The position numbers and the translations under genes were made by a program. This document shows positions 1 through 11,710 of a stretch of 64,000 nt of DNA, piece after piece (position 1 is the stretch's first letter; every line of letters starts with the position of its first letter). Where the stretch lies: positions 6,783,457-6,847,456 of the forward strand of contig OX421503.1 in assembly GCA_949126835.1 (NCBI GenBank), in the 5' to 3' direction. The notes beneath the pieces were generated by a model. It was not told the DNA's origin, did not search any database, and saw nothing but the letters and a program-made list of their open reading frames with translations. Source of the DNA: Anisus vortex. Its lineage: Eukaryota; Mollusca; Gastropoda; Planorbidae.

Positions 1-1031
1 CTCCTTAAAGAACCTTATTTTACACCCTATACTCAATTGGGGGCTCTGTCTGGACCAGTTCAATATGAATTTAATCTGATCGTTATAGGATTCTCATGTT
101 AAACCAATTTAAAGCATATTTTTTACATGAATTAGTAACACATATTTCAAATTAGAAACTGAAATATTTTCCTTCTTGGAATTGGAAAAAACAAAAAGTG
201 AACATCATGACCTTTTAGCACTGTCTAGAGTTGATGTACCGACGGATGTACCGTGCGTCCAGTGACAATGTGTAGCAAATTATTGTGTCCTTCTGTCTGT
301 CTGTCAAATAAAATTACACCTCTTTATATCTCTCTCGCTCTCTCTCGCTCTCTATCTCTCTCTATTTCTCTCTCTTTCATTTTTATAGATACTCTAAGTT
401 TGAATAAATAAAAAAAAGCCATTTTGTCTAGAAAGTCAGAACTAATATTATATTATATATTACAGACGCTCCTTCTATAAAGAAGATTATTGCGTCCTAC
501 ACTCTTACGTCGTCCGAGTCTAGTCTTGCATCTTTATTAATGTTTAAATTTATGATAAGTTACTGGTTTTCCTGGTTCGTTCGGGCAATCCATTCCATGC
601 CCGAATGCCAGTCTGAAAGAAAGAGTACTTGTATGCATTTGTTCTCGTATAAGGGATAAGAAAGTGTTTCTTTCCTTTTTGTTTATCTGAGCATTGCAAC
701 ATGTTGTTTTTGGGGTGCATATCTAAATTAAAATGTAATGACTTATGTGTTATTACTACTTTAGTATAGATTGTACAGTCCGCAATACTACTAGGGCTGA
801 TTGCATTATTATGTTATTATACGGCACCCACAGTCAACTTAACGATAAGCATCTTTAAAAGTTACTAATGGTAGAAAACAAAGCAAAAACATATATAAAA
901 AAAAATCATCGAGCATTGACAGCGTATCTTAAAACGCAATAAGCTATACAAACGTTTTGAAAAATAGAAATAGGTTCAATTAATAGAGCTCTGTAGAAAT
1001 ATTATTATTATTATTTTTATAATATTTGCAG
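1..1031. other. Intron of C1GALT1, no exon recognised
   Basis: AT-rich sequence with a TCTC microsatellite (about 326-380) and one copy of dispersed repeat R-a (461-650). I found no upstream C1GALT1 exon here, so the 5' part of the gene is outside the window. Confidence 0.6.
461..650 (+). repeat. Dispersed repeat R-a, copy 1
   Basis: About 190 bp sharing ordered blocks with 6423-6610, 9172-9370 and 57055-57215: CAGACGCTCCTTC, a G(C/A)GTCCTAC block, GAGTCTAG-CTTGCAT, a TTACTGGTTTTCCTGGTT block and a GCCCGAATGCCA block. No coding potential and no clear terminal repeats; class unknown (MITE-like or SINE fragment). Confidence 0.7.
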
Positions 1032-1167
1032 TTCTAAAGATGACCCAGCACTCCCAGCTATTGGCTTAAATGTCTCTGACGGCTACGGAAAGTTAACCCC
1101 AAAGACAATGAAGGCTTTTAGATATATTTACGAAAACTATTTCAACGATGCAGATTGGTTTATGAAG
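1032..1167 (+). CDS. C1GALT1: C1GALT1 exon (first in window)
   Basis: Opened by AG at 1030-1031 and closed by GTAATT at 1168. Reads SKDDPALPAIGLNVS onward to DADWFMK. The exon ends on a complete codon, matching the next exon, which starts with VDDD. Confidence 0.85.
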
Positions 1168-4100
1168 GTAATTACACGAAACAATATGTTATATTGTATT
1201 ACATTGTATTGTTAGTATTTTAATCAGTTTTGTTTTCACTTATATTCTCACTTTTTTTAGATTTTTAATATTAATTTTAAAAAAAAATTAAAAAAAAACA
1301 AAAACAAATGTCGATTTTTCTTGTCTATTTTTTTTTGTTGGTTATTATTAGGTTGATGATGATACATTTGTGATTTTAGAAAACTTGAGATATTTTTTAG
1401 CAACACATAATCCCAGCGAGCCTCTGTATTTTGGTCATCATTTCAAAGCGTACGTTGAACAAGGCTACCACAGGTATGATTTTGAAATGTATTACTTATG
1501 TATACATATATAGCGACAGGAAGGGTTGTATTTGGAATTGTTTTTACTAGTTCATGTAGAGTTATGTATTTATATTTAATTTTGGTTTAGAGATTATTTT
1601 CGTAGATAGTTATATATTATGACGTAATTATGTTTTTTTCTCGTATTAACTACAACTATCTATAAAACCTTTTATTTTTCATTCTGAAAAACTAAAGAAA
1701 ACCGCTTTCTAGCGCTTTCTGCACCAAAGTCCATTTATGTATCACTCACAGGTTTCGATCGGTTTTTGTTTATTTTATGGTCAGCTATAATGAAACAACT
1801 TATTGTTAACCACTGAAGTTTAATGCTGTCATATTACATAAATTCAAGTATGAAATTCTTCTTTAAACATCCATCGAGTGGCTTGAGTGTATTATTTCTT
1901 AATGAGCAGCGTCCTAGATAGAAAACAAAATAACCGGATTTGAAATAATACTGGCCTACATATATTTTTCTACATGTACACAGTACAGATCGTATTATAA
2001 TAGTTAGGCTACACGAAATTTACACAAGTACTCTGTAATATGCTAAGTAAGCTACTCATAAAGAATATTTTTAAGACAAAGTAAATGATAATTTTATAAT
2101 TTTTTTTTTTATTATATATGTCAAGGTTCGACTAGTTTAAGACTAACGGCCTTATTAAACCAAGAGCCACATTAGTACACGCTTTACATATTAGCTAGAC
2201 ATAATAGGTAGATACATGGACATTATAATATAGACAGATCATGTTTTCTTCTTCTTTATTCTGAATGTATATGTTTTCAGGACTTAGTCGATTAGTCTAC
2301 TACTTGTAACGTACTGAGCTATGTCTAATGTCTAATCAATATGTTACTATTTTAAATCAACCAGTCTGGATGAAATAAATATGGATTATACTATAATCGA
2401 GCGGCAGCGCGTTCGTATCCTTGTGAAGGCTATTTTCCCCCCTTCTCGTTAGGGTTTCCCTGAGTCTACACAACACTGATGGGTACCCGGCCTTAATTGG
2501 GTTAAAGTAAAGGCTGTTGTGCTGTGTGCTGGACACACAATCATCTGATATGCAGTGGCTACAGAACCGATGGACGCTCCTTCACCGACCCTATAATCAA
2601 TTTGGTTTGAAGGTTACTTTATGTAGCGTGGCGGGCACTCTACGTGGTTGTTTGGCTCGTGTAGAGGCTGATTATTGGGATGTCACAGTGAAGTTTGGGC
2701 CTTAGAATTGTTTATATTTTAGTCCGTTATCCCGCTTGGCTGGCGGGTGCTGTAAGCCTATTGAATAGAGTAATTTTTACTACCATATGACACGAGTGCT
2801 AATATATGAGCAGACACAAGAACAATGATTGATTCAATGCTGGGATGAGTTTCAAATACTGTTTATTAGGCATAAACGATAGATAGCAGATGTTAATCCA
2901 CATCACACATTTACAGTGTAAACAGTATATATTTGGATCGACCGAAGACAGGACTGTTTCGTTCCTTGTCTAAGGCCCCAATACCCGTTTCTTATTTCTA
3001 TCTCAAACCAAGAAGTGCCCTCTGTGGGGGTAGGGGCAATGGGGAGGGGGAGAAGAGGGCGGTCGGGGGAGGGATACAAAAGCTCTTTGATACCATACAT
3101 CCCGACGAGGGCTTTTGCGTATGTGTCAGTTTACGGAGGAAGAGTTTGGGGGAGGGGTTTCACTGGCCACCTGGGCCGACTGTAATAGATTTCGCGTGTA
3201 GACGCAATTTGCTTATCTTGACCAGTGGTCGGTAGCCGAGAGGGGGATCAAAGGGAGGGCTTGGCGAGGGTGGGGGGGGGTTAGACTGTACATACAAGGG
3301 GGTTGGCGAGGGTGGGGGTGTGTTTAGACTGTACATACAAGGGGAGTGTAAACATGTTAAATATAAACAAGGGCAGATAACTAAGCTTGTATAATAATAT
3401 AAGGAATATATATATATTGATGCACGTACAACAGTTATAGAAGAGAGTAAGTACATTCATATATACAAAATAAAGATACAAGATACAAATACAGTCACAC
3501 ATTCTTCATTCATTGGTGAGCACCGCAATGAGCCAGGATTAATTGTAGTTTATAGGTTGGAGCCATAGTGAATAAGTGCCATGACACCAGGCTGAGCGCT
3601 GGCGCTTCTAGTGAGTTTACAACACTTCTACTTATATTTTTTTTTCTCAGTGGTGGAGCCGGCTATGTCCTTAGCAAAGAAGCCTTGAGACGATTCGGAC
3701 TCACCTGGAACAGCTCGCGTGTGTGTGACACGGATGGATGGGCAGAGGACAAGGAGATAGGGAAGTGTATGCAAAACCTTGGCGTCAAAATAGCGGACAG
3801 CAGAGATGCTCTAGGGAGGTCAAGGTTCAACTGTTTTAATTATAAGACCCATCTTCTTGGGCATTACCCAGACTGGTATTTAAAGAAGGATGCTTATGGA
3901 GCGAAGAAGGTGAGATGGAGTTAAGTAAAAAAATATCATCGTCTTTATTAAGCATGTGATTATTTCTTAATAAGACTATAATAATATGTACTGCTTGCTA
4001 TGATATTTCTGCTATTTGAAAACTTGAAACACTTAGTTTCGGCATTTTCAATCCCACAAAGTTCTCTAGACATCCGGTTTAATAATTCGCTGTGCTTTTA

Positions 4101-6366
4101 TTAATGAAAACATACAATTAAAGTCGAAAGTAGTATACAGCGGAAACCTTTAATGCAATCGTAGGAGCATATAAGTAATTTAAAACAGCCTTATTGGTTG
4201 CGCACGAAAAAAAACAATACTATATAAGGTCGAAAAGTAGAGCAAGCGGCCTATTTTATTATAGTCGTTAAATAAGACATAGAAAACAGTCTCATAGCAA
4301 GGGTGCAGCGTCGGGTGTAGGTTGCAACAAGCATTATAGGAAATCAATGTAGTAGCATGTAATGATACATTTAAACTTTGTATTATTATTATTATTATTA
4401 TAAGTTAAGATACGAATGCTTTATTGATTGAAATAAATGGAAATTTGATTTGATTTCACAAATTCCGTCTTTCGGCATACTTAAAACAATATTAAAGAAC
4501 CATTTGTACTCAAACACAAAAGACATTCTCGCAAACTATCATACAATTTATCATACTAGAAAAAAGAAGGCCTATCATTTAGGAGTCAACGATTGAGACA
4601 TTATTAAGGGGAATCAAATACAAGTACTTACCATGCAGCAAAAATCCAAGGCAGGAAAATAATAAATATATATATATAAATACTAATTATTAAATTAATT
4701 GCATTTAATCGTTAACACATTTATTTCCAAGTCTAAATTATATTTACGTTTTAGTGTATAACGATGTATGTTAGATAATATTTACATTCGTCTGCTTAAA
4801 ACTCATCGCGTTAAACGAATTGATTTTATCTGCACTAAAATTTTATTTAAAAAAACCAAGCACTTGAGCTGTATAACAACTTTATACTGTCACATATTGG
4901 TAGTTCCGAATACTGGAACACACATTTCTTATTTCCTCTCTCTCTCCAACGCGAGTTTTGTGGGCGGTACTAAGCCTAGACTTTTAAAAGAATCCACTCG
5001 CGTGCCGACCTCAAATTCTCGGAATGGCTAGGAATAGTCTATTATTTCTCGTACAGGGGAGTTCATGTTAAAACTATCCATTTTATTATGAGTTTTGTAA
5101 TGATACCATTATCTTCAACCCTCTTAGTAATAGGTATGTTACCCGCTCTTCTCCGCGAAAATTTAAGCTAAGGTATGGCTAATGAAGCCAGGAGTTTGTA
5201 CATATTTTAGTACAGTGTTTTTGCAGAGTGTTTATGCAGAGTTTTTCTGTAGATTTTTTCTTTTGAGTCTGTTGGATGGACGCTTGTGCTGTCACTATTT
5301 TATTATTGCTGTCAATGCTACATTTATTTGTGTATAAATGCAAATATATCAGAGTTATCACCTGAATTAAATCAACAACATTTACACTGAAACTTCCTCG
5401 TCAAGTTACAATTTTACTTTATTGTTCACAATATTATACTCTATATACTTATTTACAACTAGAACGTTAGAGAAAGGAACTGTTAGAACGCAAATCCTGA
5501 GTTTGTGCACAGGACAATAAGGAGAGTTCGTGTATTACTGAAAAATAAATAATAATAACCAAAGTCTACCCTCGGACTAACGAGAATTATCAACAACATT
5601 TACACGGCTCTGATCACAAGGGGATTGTGGTCGTAACAATAGAATAACTTTAAAACGCTTTTTTTTTTATGAGTTATTGTCTTTAAAACATTTTAGACTC
5701 TACTAATTTACGGTTGAATTTAATCGGTAAACATTTGTTTTTGGCGTGTCATATTCCTTTTAGTACAGTTTTAAGATTAAAATTAGCTATATAATATTAT
5801 TATATCATTTGATGGAATCACTGATATAGGCTGCATGCCTTATCTAGCCTAGATGTTTTTCTTGCCCCCTTAGCTTGTAGTGTGTTTGCTGGCAGCGCTA
5901 TATAACTAAACTAATAATAAATAAAAATGTGTATATTATATATATACAAGCTACATTGCCCGGCGTTGCCCGGGTGAAAAAAAAAAGGACTGTCTGGGGT
6001 GCAGATAACAAATTTATAAACTACACTTACTGAATACTTTTAGGAAAGTAAATAAATATTGTAATAGGGTAAAAAAAAATAGTAAAATATTTTTATTTAA
6101 CAAAATCTATATTGCCTATAGATTTACAATGTCTTTTGTTTTTAAAAGTTTGAAAAATTAATTGTCGAAAAAAAAAGTATAGTCTAACTGGAGAATCGAA
6201 CCCTGGTCGCCCGTATAGCAGTCCACTACGTTTACCACTGAGCTATCGAAGACACATGTCCGATGTGAAAAATTATTAGACGGTATATTGGGCTAGGCCT
6301 ATATAGGTCAGTGACACACGTGTTTTCAAATTGACCAATGGGGATCCTCGCGGGGCTTAACACTGT

Positions 6367-6410
<44 letters not shown>

Positions 6411-6774
6411 AATCGTATACAGGCAGACGCTCCTTCCATAAATAAGATTATTGAGTCCTACGATCATCAGTGGTCTGAGTCTAGACTTGCATCTTTATTA
6501 AAGTTGTAAATGATGTTAAGTTACTGGTTTTCCTGGTTAGTTTAGGCAACCCATTAAATGCCCGAATGACAATCGGGAAGAAAGAGTTATTATATGCTTA
6601 TACTTGTAATATAATATAATTTGTATCTTTTTGTTTGTTTTTCAGGGTTTAAGCGACTACCCTATAAGCTTCCACTATATTTCTCCAGACGAGATGTATG
6701 CCTTAGAGTTTTTCGTTTATCACTTGAGACCATATGGAATGCTTTCTGGAGTTCAGAACCTCAACAATCAATAG
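1032..6774 (+). CDS. C1GALT1: Core 1 beta-1,3-galactosyltransferase (C1GALT1-type), 3' four coding exons
   Basis: Glycosyltransferase family 31. The family adds galactose in beta-1,3 linkage to GalNAc-Ser/Thr to make core 1 O-glycans in the Golgi lumen. Four exons join in phase: 1032-1167, 1352-1473, 3651-3909 and 6646-6774 (TAG at 6772-6774). Seen in order: a Y-F-N-D-A-D-W-F block, the V-D-D-D-T-F metal-binding DxD site at the start of the second exon, the SGGAGYVLSKEAL block that is a hallmark of the family, an ED-(K/L)-x-(I/L)-G-(K/R)-C-M region, and the C-terminal SFHY...YHLRPYG block. The N-terminal membrane anchor and first catalytic segment must lie in exons left of the window. Intron 2 holds a SINE and a G-rich tract; intron 3 holds a solo-LTR-like repeat, a SINE and a small dispersed repeat. 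The double-cysteine block usual before SFHY is not obvious here. It could be a C1GALT1-like paralogue; nothing looks broken. Confidence 0.88.
1352..1473 (+). CDS. C1GALT1: C1GALT1 exon with the DxD (VDDD) motif
   Basis: Acceptor TTATTATTAG at 1350-1351, donor GTATGA at 1474. It encodes VDDDTFVILENLRYFL then the EPLYFGHHFKAYVEQGY block. The Asp cluster is the Mn2+/UDP-sugar binding site of GT31 enzymes. It ends two bases into a codon and is completed by the T of the next exon to give Ser. Confidence 0.87.
2395..2740 (+). repeat. tRNA-type SINE (family S1), diverged copy
   Basis: Shares its body with the better copy at 24118-24372: a CTGATGGGTACC block, a GGGTTAAAGTAAAGGC block, a GCTGGACACAC-ATCA block, a GTGGC-ACAGAA block and a CACCGACCCTATAATCAATTTGG tail. 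The tRNA-like head is badly eroded (GAGCGGCAGCGCGTTCG remains). Sits in C1GALT1 intron 2. Confidence 0.65.
3000..3345 (+). repeat. G-rich tract with a short tandem duplication
   Basis: Runs of 3-9 G recur on the + strand between about 3020 and 3300. At 3258-3345 a roughly 43-bp unit (GGTTGGCGAGGGTGGGGG then TTAGACTGTACATACAAGGG) is present twice. It lies in C1GALT1 intron 2, about 300 bp before the 3651 acceptor, and stands out from its AT-rich surroundings. G-quadruplex formation is an inference. Confidence 0.6.
3651..3909 (+). CDS. C1GALT1: C1GALT1 exon with the GGAGYVLSKEAL motif
   Basis: Preceded by a strong polypyrimidine tract and TTTTCTCAG ending at 3650; donor GTGAGA at 3910. It encodes SGGAGYVLSKEALRRFGL, then a Cys-containing acidic segment (VCDTDGWAEDKEIGKCM) and the DSRDALGR region. 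It ends on a full codon (GAKK). Confidence 0.88.
3910..4944. other. C1GALT1 intron 3, left part; nothing recognised
   Basis: AT-rich, with a short TTA microsatellite near 4380-4400 and a TA run near 4667. Short open frames here have no recognisable content. Confidence 0.5.
4945..5638 (-). repeat. Solo-LTR-like repeat, copy A (minus orientation)
   Basis: On the - strand it starts TGTTACGACCACAATCCCC at 5638 and can be followed, with small indels, along the + strand copy at 7303-7920 and less well along 10076-10570. Shared blocks include GAGCCGTGTAAATG, a TACACGAACTCTCC block, AACAGTTCCTTTC, AACTTGACGAGGAA, and GAACTCCCCTGTACGAGAAA near the far end. The TGTTACG start matches the LTR starts of the Ty3/gypsy-class elements in this window. 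No internal coding region is attached and I could not confirm a target duplication. Confidence 0.6.
5946..6370 (-). mobile_element. tRNA-related SINE (family S2), copy 1
   Basis: About 425 bp, almost the same as 56624-57046. On the - strand it contains a pol III A-box-like TAGCTCAGTGG (plus 6235-6245) and a B-box-like GGGTTCGATTC (plus 6193-6203), 30-odd bases apart as in a tRNA. The A box lies about 125 nt inside the element rather than at its 5' end, which is unusual. The other end carries CCGGGCAACGCCGGGCAAT, a small GC hairpin, and then TA-rich DNA. Both copies are bordered by TA-rich sequence on both sides. Confidence 0.72.
6370..6408. repeat. (TA)n microsatellite
   Basis: About 38 bp of uninterrupted TA immediately beside the SINE end; a probable insertion target or a slippage product. 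Confidence 0.85.
6423..6610 (+). repeat. Dispersed repeat R-a, copy 2
   Basis: Same block order as 461-650: CAGACGCTCCTTCC, GAGTCCTACGATCATC, GAGTCTAGACTTGCATC, GTTACTGGTTTTCCTGGTT and GCCCGAATGACAATCGG. It ends 36 bp before the last C1GALT1 coding exon. Confidence 0.7.
6646..6774 (+). CDS. C1GALT1: C1GALT1 terminal coding exon
   Basis: Acceptor TTTGTTTTTCAG ending at 6645. Reads GLSDYPISFHYISPDEMYAL, then EFFVYHLRPYG, a short tail, and TAG at 6772-6774. It follows the previous exon in phase 0. It sits between two solo-LTR-like repeats in opposite orientation (4945-5638 and 7303-7920). Confidence 0.87.
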   Translation, partial: GLSDYPISFHYISPDEMYALEFFVYHLRPYGMLSGVQNLNNQ

Positions 6775-7302
6775 ATATATTATTATATTATTAACATCGG
6801 AAATATAATGCAACAATATTCTGACATCTTAACAGCCAATCAAAGTTTTTGTATTCTGTTTCCATTGATCAGTTGACCATTCATCATATTGCAAAGTAAA
6901 CATTTCAATTAATACTTTATTAGTGGTTAAAATGTTTATTTCTTGGACTTCAAATACAATTTTGCAAGTTTTATTGCAAAGTTAATTAACAAACAAAAAA
7001 GCACGTTGAATATGTTGTTTGAAATCGTCATGATAAAATAAAATAATCAGTGAGGTCGACCACAAACAAATCAACAATTTACGAAACACGGTACATTATC
7101 AATGTAAACCTAGCAATATGTTTAATTCTAGATGAAGTCGTAGACTGTACATGTTCTGCTAAGTGTTTGAAATTATTCTGAAACCCCACTTAACATAACG
7201 GTCGCTCAGGAATATGGACAATGTACATGAATACCATTACAAAAAATGTTTTTATCCCTATGACTCGGTGTTTTGTGAACGCTATTGTCCTAGCTTTTGT
7301 AT

Positions 7303-7920
7303 TGTTACGACCACAACCCCTTGTGGTCAGAGCCGTGTAAATGATGTGGATAATTCTCGTTCGTCCTAGGGTAGACATTGGTTATTATTATTAATATTTT
7401 AGTATTACACGAACTCTCCATATTGTCCTGGGCACAAACGCAGGTTTTGCGTTCGAACAGTTCCTTTCCTTGACTTTGTAGGTGTAAATAAATATATTAT
7501 CGTATTGTAAACAATGAAACAAAAATATAATAGTAACTTGACGAGAAAACTTCAGTGTAAATGTTGTTGATAATTTAATTCAGGTGATAAAGTATGTACA
7601 ATAAATGTAGTATAACAGCAATAAAAAAACAGTGCCAACACAAGCGTCCATATCAAGCTCTAAGAAAAGTATTTACAAAACTAACTGCCTTAAAGACAAC
7701 ACGACTCATTAAATACTCGCGGAGAAGAGCGGGGAACAGACATATTACTAGGAAGGGTGAAAATCATGGTATCATTACAAAACCCATAATAAAAATGATA
7801 GTTTTAACATGAACTCCCCTGTACGAGAAATAATAAACTATTTCTAGCCATTCCGAGAATTTGAGGTCGGCACAAGAGTTGATTCCTAGAATAGTCTACC
7901 GCCTACAAAACTTACGTTCA
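7303..7920 (+). repeat. Solo-LTR-like repeat, copy B (plus orientation)
   Basis: Begins TGTTACGACCACAACCCC and could end ...CTTACGTTCA at 7920, giving a TG...CA element of about 618 bp. It is the inverted partner of copy A, 1.7 kb away across the last C1GALT1 exon. Its short open frames (for example 7594-7812) are fortuitous. The flanks give no convincing target duplication. Confidence 0.6.
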
Positions 7921-9171
7921 GAGACAGCTGCGGGTGCTATTAATAGGTGACAGTACTAAGACGATGTCTAAGCTGATTTATACAAGATTTAAAAAAAAAC
8001 TTTTATATATGTTTATTTTTTTTTTTTCTTGTTCTACAGTTCTTAAAAATACATTTGTGTGCACTGTGAGAAATTAAATAAAATACAGAAAACATTTAAC
8101 AAAAATATCTACTTTGTTTACATGTTTGTATAAGTTATTCATATGTTTGTTCGCTATAGGCTCCAAAGACGTTTAACCGGTCGGCACAAAAGTGAAATGT
8201 ATAAACTGGAAACGTAGTCAAAATAATTTTTTATTATATACAAAATATTGCGTAATTTCATATTTTTTTTTTATGAACTTAGACTTATTGATAATCACCG
8301 TATATTAAAGTTATTAACTGAGCGTTATTTCAATATGTTCTCCCTATAAAATGATTCCAATAAAAACAGATCAGAAACTAAATACCGAAAGATACGTTCT
8401 CAAAACATTTCTATTGTAATCGTGTTCGTTAATTTTTTCTTTCTCTTTTAACAAAACACATTGTAATCATTCGTTTCTCCGTCATCCATGTGTGGATATT
8501 TGTAATTTGGACTTGCATATTCTACGTTATATTAAACCTGTGAGTATGAATAAAACTAAATATGTCTTGCTGCAAAGAACACTCATTTTCAAGTTTATAA
8601 CTGTCGTGTTATGTGAAGAAATAACTCAACTCAAAGATTTACTTCATTAGCCTCCGAAGTATACTAGAGATTAACGAAAAGAAGTAAATTACAATAACCA
8701 CTAGTGTTTCATAAGTGTGCTGATTTAATTTTGTGTTGTGTTAACTTTTTTTTGTTTTTGTTTTTATGAGCAAGATTTTGTTCAATTATTTACATAATTC
8801 TAGTCTGTCATTCACTGATAATGTTATCTCATTAGCTGGCTTATAAAATACTTCACACTTGTCAAGCGAAAAAAAAAAGTAAATATTACTATACCAGTTG
8901 GCTTACCTATGGTAACGACCACATGATTTATCACTATGTTACTGCAAATGAACAGATCTTCTCTGTTTCGGTCTGACGGCAGTGTAATGCATATCCTGGT
9001 CTATACAAATTTTTATCTAAATGAAAATGAATACATTTTACTGACAATAGATCGACATATTCATAACTTTACAACTAATCATTTATTTTAAATATATTTC
9101 TCTTTAGAAATGAGTTTTCTATATTTTTTTTCATTATGTTTATTTTTAAAGCCTTTTGTTATATTACATAT
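7921..9171. other. Intergenic, AT-rich; one repeat fragment
   Basis: Holds no recognisable exon. About 8135-8490 is a diverged fragment of repeat R-b (annotated separately); the remainder shows nothing. Confidence 0.5.
8135..8490 (+). repeat. Dispersed repeat R-b, partial copy
   Basis: Two blocks match the longer copy at 43625-45140: TATGTTTGTTCGC-ATAGGCTCC near 8140, and AACAAAACACATTGTA-TCATTCGTTT near 8450. The GC-rich middle of the long copy is missing here. Confidence 0.6.
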
Positions 9172-9370
9172 TATAGACGCTCCTTGTATAAAGAAAAATA
9201 GTGCGTTCTACGTTCATCCGAGTCTAGTGTTACATTTTCTTAAGTGTTGTCAATGATATTAAGTTACAAGTTTATGTTTTTTTTTTTGCGCAGCCCATTC
9301 CAAGCCCGGTTGCCACTCGGAAAAAAATACATGAATACTTTTTTTTTATACGCACTTGTATACATTGTCT
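9172..9370 (+). repeat. Dispersed repeat R-a, copy 3 (diverged)
   Basis: Keeps TAGACGCTCCTTG, GAGTCTAGTGTTACAT, a TTAAGTTACA block and a CAAGCCCGGTTGCCA block in the same order as the other copies. Confidence 0.6.
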
Positions 9371-9446
9371 TTATGAATATAGCAATACATCAGTTAGATA
9401 TTTAATATTGTCTTCCGCTTCAGATTTCAGCTAATATATACATATA

Positions 9447-9535
9447 CAGAGAGAGACAGAGAGAGAGAGAGAGAGGGAGAAAGAGAGAGAGAGAGAGAGA
9501 GAGAGAAATATAGACATACAGAGAGACAGAGATAA
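9447..9535 (+). repeat. GA-rich microsatellite
   Basis: Imperfect (GA)n/(GACA)n tract of about 90 bp. Confidence 0.8.
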
Positions 9536-10075
9536 TATATATAGTGTGCTTATTAACCAGTATTAGAAAACAATATAGATATATTTTACTTTAATGGAAC
9601 GGAAATCTCCGCATCCTGTGCGTAGCACTTAGCTGTTATGTATAGTATATAGGTTAAAGCACAAAGCTTTATGCATATACCCTTAGATACACAATGTGTA
9701 TTTTATGTTTGTTAGTTTCAGTTTCGGTTATCGATTCCAATTTCTTTGTTATGCTGTACATGCTAGAAAAGCTGGCCTAAATACGACTCTTCAAACTTAA
9801 CATATAGAAAAAGTGTATGTTTAATGTTTAGCATCCTACGCAACAAGTAAGTATATTTTGATTATTATGTAATGATTGGCCACAAGTTATATAATTTTTT
9901 AAAGGAGGTTGTGAATAATTATATACATACAATTTTGTCGAATATTGTTATTATTTTTTTTACATTATATTAGGTTTGTTAACATTATCAATATATATAA
10001 TTGCCGTGAGTTTGTTTATATGTTTGTTTATATTTTTTTTATATGTTTAAATCTATATATATATATATAGCCTAT

Positions 10076-10570
10076 TGTTACGTCCACAATCCCTTTGTGG
10101 CCAGAGCTGTGTAGATCTTGGTGATAATTCTCGTTAGTCCTAGTGGAGACTTTATTTATTATTATTTATGATTCAGTATTACACGAACTCTTTTTATAGT
10201 CCTGGGCACAAACTCAGGATTTGTGTTCTAACAGTTCCTTTCCTTGCCGTTAGAGTAGTAGATAAATATTATAGTATTGTAGACCTCACAATAGAATAGT
10301 AACTTGACGAGGAAGGTTCAGTGTAAATGTTGTTGATAGTTTAATTCAGGTGATATGTTCAATGTATACAATATATGTATTATGTACAGTTAGAATAAAA
10401 TAGTGCAAACACAAGCGTCCTCTAAGGAACATATTTTGAAACTCTCCGTTTTTCAGACAAACACATCATTAAATACTATTCAAGTGGTGCAAGAGAGAGA
10501 CCTATTACTAGAAGGGGTGAAAATCATGGTATCATTACTAAACTCATAACAAAAACGATAGGAACCACTC
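10076..10570 (+). repeat. Solo-LTR-like repeat, copy C (diverged)
   Basis: Starts TGTTACGTCCACAATCCC and follows copies A and B through the GAGC-GTGTA, ACACGAACTC, AACAGTTCCTTTCCTTG, AACTTGACGAGGAA and GGTGAAAATCATGGTATCATTAC blocks. The last third diverges and the end is not defined. Confidence 0.6.
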
Positions 10571-11700
10571 CCATCTCGGCGGTAATATATGTGTGTGTGT
10601 TTATTAGAATAAAAGTTTTCTAATAGCTAAGCATAGGCGTTACGAGAGTGAGGTTAATGCAATTTTTCTTTTCGTATGTAACTTGTTGACCTGGTATATT
10701 ACGTATACATAAAATGTATGGTGTTTTTTTGTTTTATTTTAGCATGCTTTTTTCTATAAATTATGTCAATTATACACATATAACGCAATATTAAATTTTG
10801 TAAGTAAATTAATTGCATCTAACTACATTGATTCATAGGAATGGTCACTAGGCTTTGACCAGATTTCTTGGCACTGGAATACTAGAATTTAACAATGCTC
10901 GATGTGTTCAATTTTACATTTCTGTTTTCTCGGCTCAGGATTAGCCTACACAGAAACCAAGACGTAATTTGCGAAGTCCTTCAAGGAGTTTAACCATCTG
11001 GGCAAAGTTTTAAATAATTCTACATATTAAGGTTATGCAACCTTTTGATAAAAGTGTGCGAAAGTAGGGTTTAGTCCACTAAACATGCCAACTTCATAAA
11101 CGCATTCTACCAATCGCTTTCATTTTATTTTCAAAAAACAAACGACAAGAGAATACCCTTTATAAAAGTTTCTGCTTGCCTTGAAAATTGTTTCCTTTAG
11201 TATGGGATCTGTGCTACAAATTTCAGGCTTACGGGCGAGCCACCACGATAATGATCTGTGGGAAATTCGGATAGTGTGCATGGGCTTCAACGACGGTACC
11301 GGTGTACAAAGTTACACGGCATGACACACAATGGGGCGTGCCGTGGGGTGGCTGGCGCCCGCATATAAACTTGGTTCGCCCATGAATATCGTTTCACATT
11401 AGCCTGAAGCCGGGTCCAGTTTTTTAAATTTATTTTAAGCAATCGGTACGCTAACAGTATGTTTCCAAACCCTTAAAGATAATACTATAGATTTTGGCTT
11501 CTTGTAATATAAAGTAAATAGTAATCTTTGTATGGAAACACTAATTTCAAATATCATCACAGTTTCTAAAGCAGTAACTAAATGTTTCACTTACAACTTT
11601 AATGTAGTTTAAATAAAGAGCGTCCGCGACTGTAATATATAAGATACCTTATACATGTTTAAAACCAATCCAGGACAACATGGCACTTTATAAAAAAACA
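10571..11700. other. Intergenic, no gene recognised
   Basis: AT-rich except for a GC-richer patch at about 11220-11400. No splice-consistent exon or known repeat could be identified. Confidence 0.5.
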
Positions 11701-11710
11701 TACACCATGT

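Noticed and set aside
6190..6255. A functional tRNA gene on the minus strand
   Set aside because: A and B boxes are present, but the cloverleaf acceptor stem does not pair well and the same sequence recurs inside the SINE at 56624-57046.
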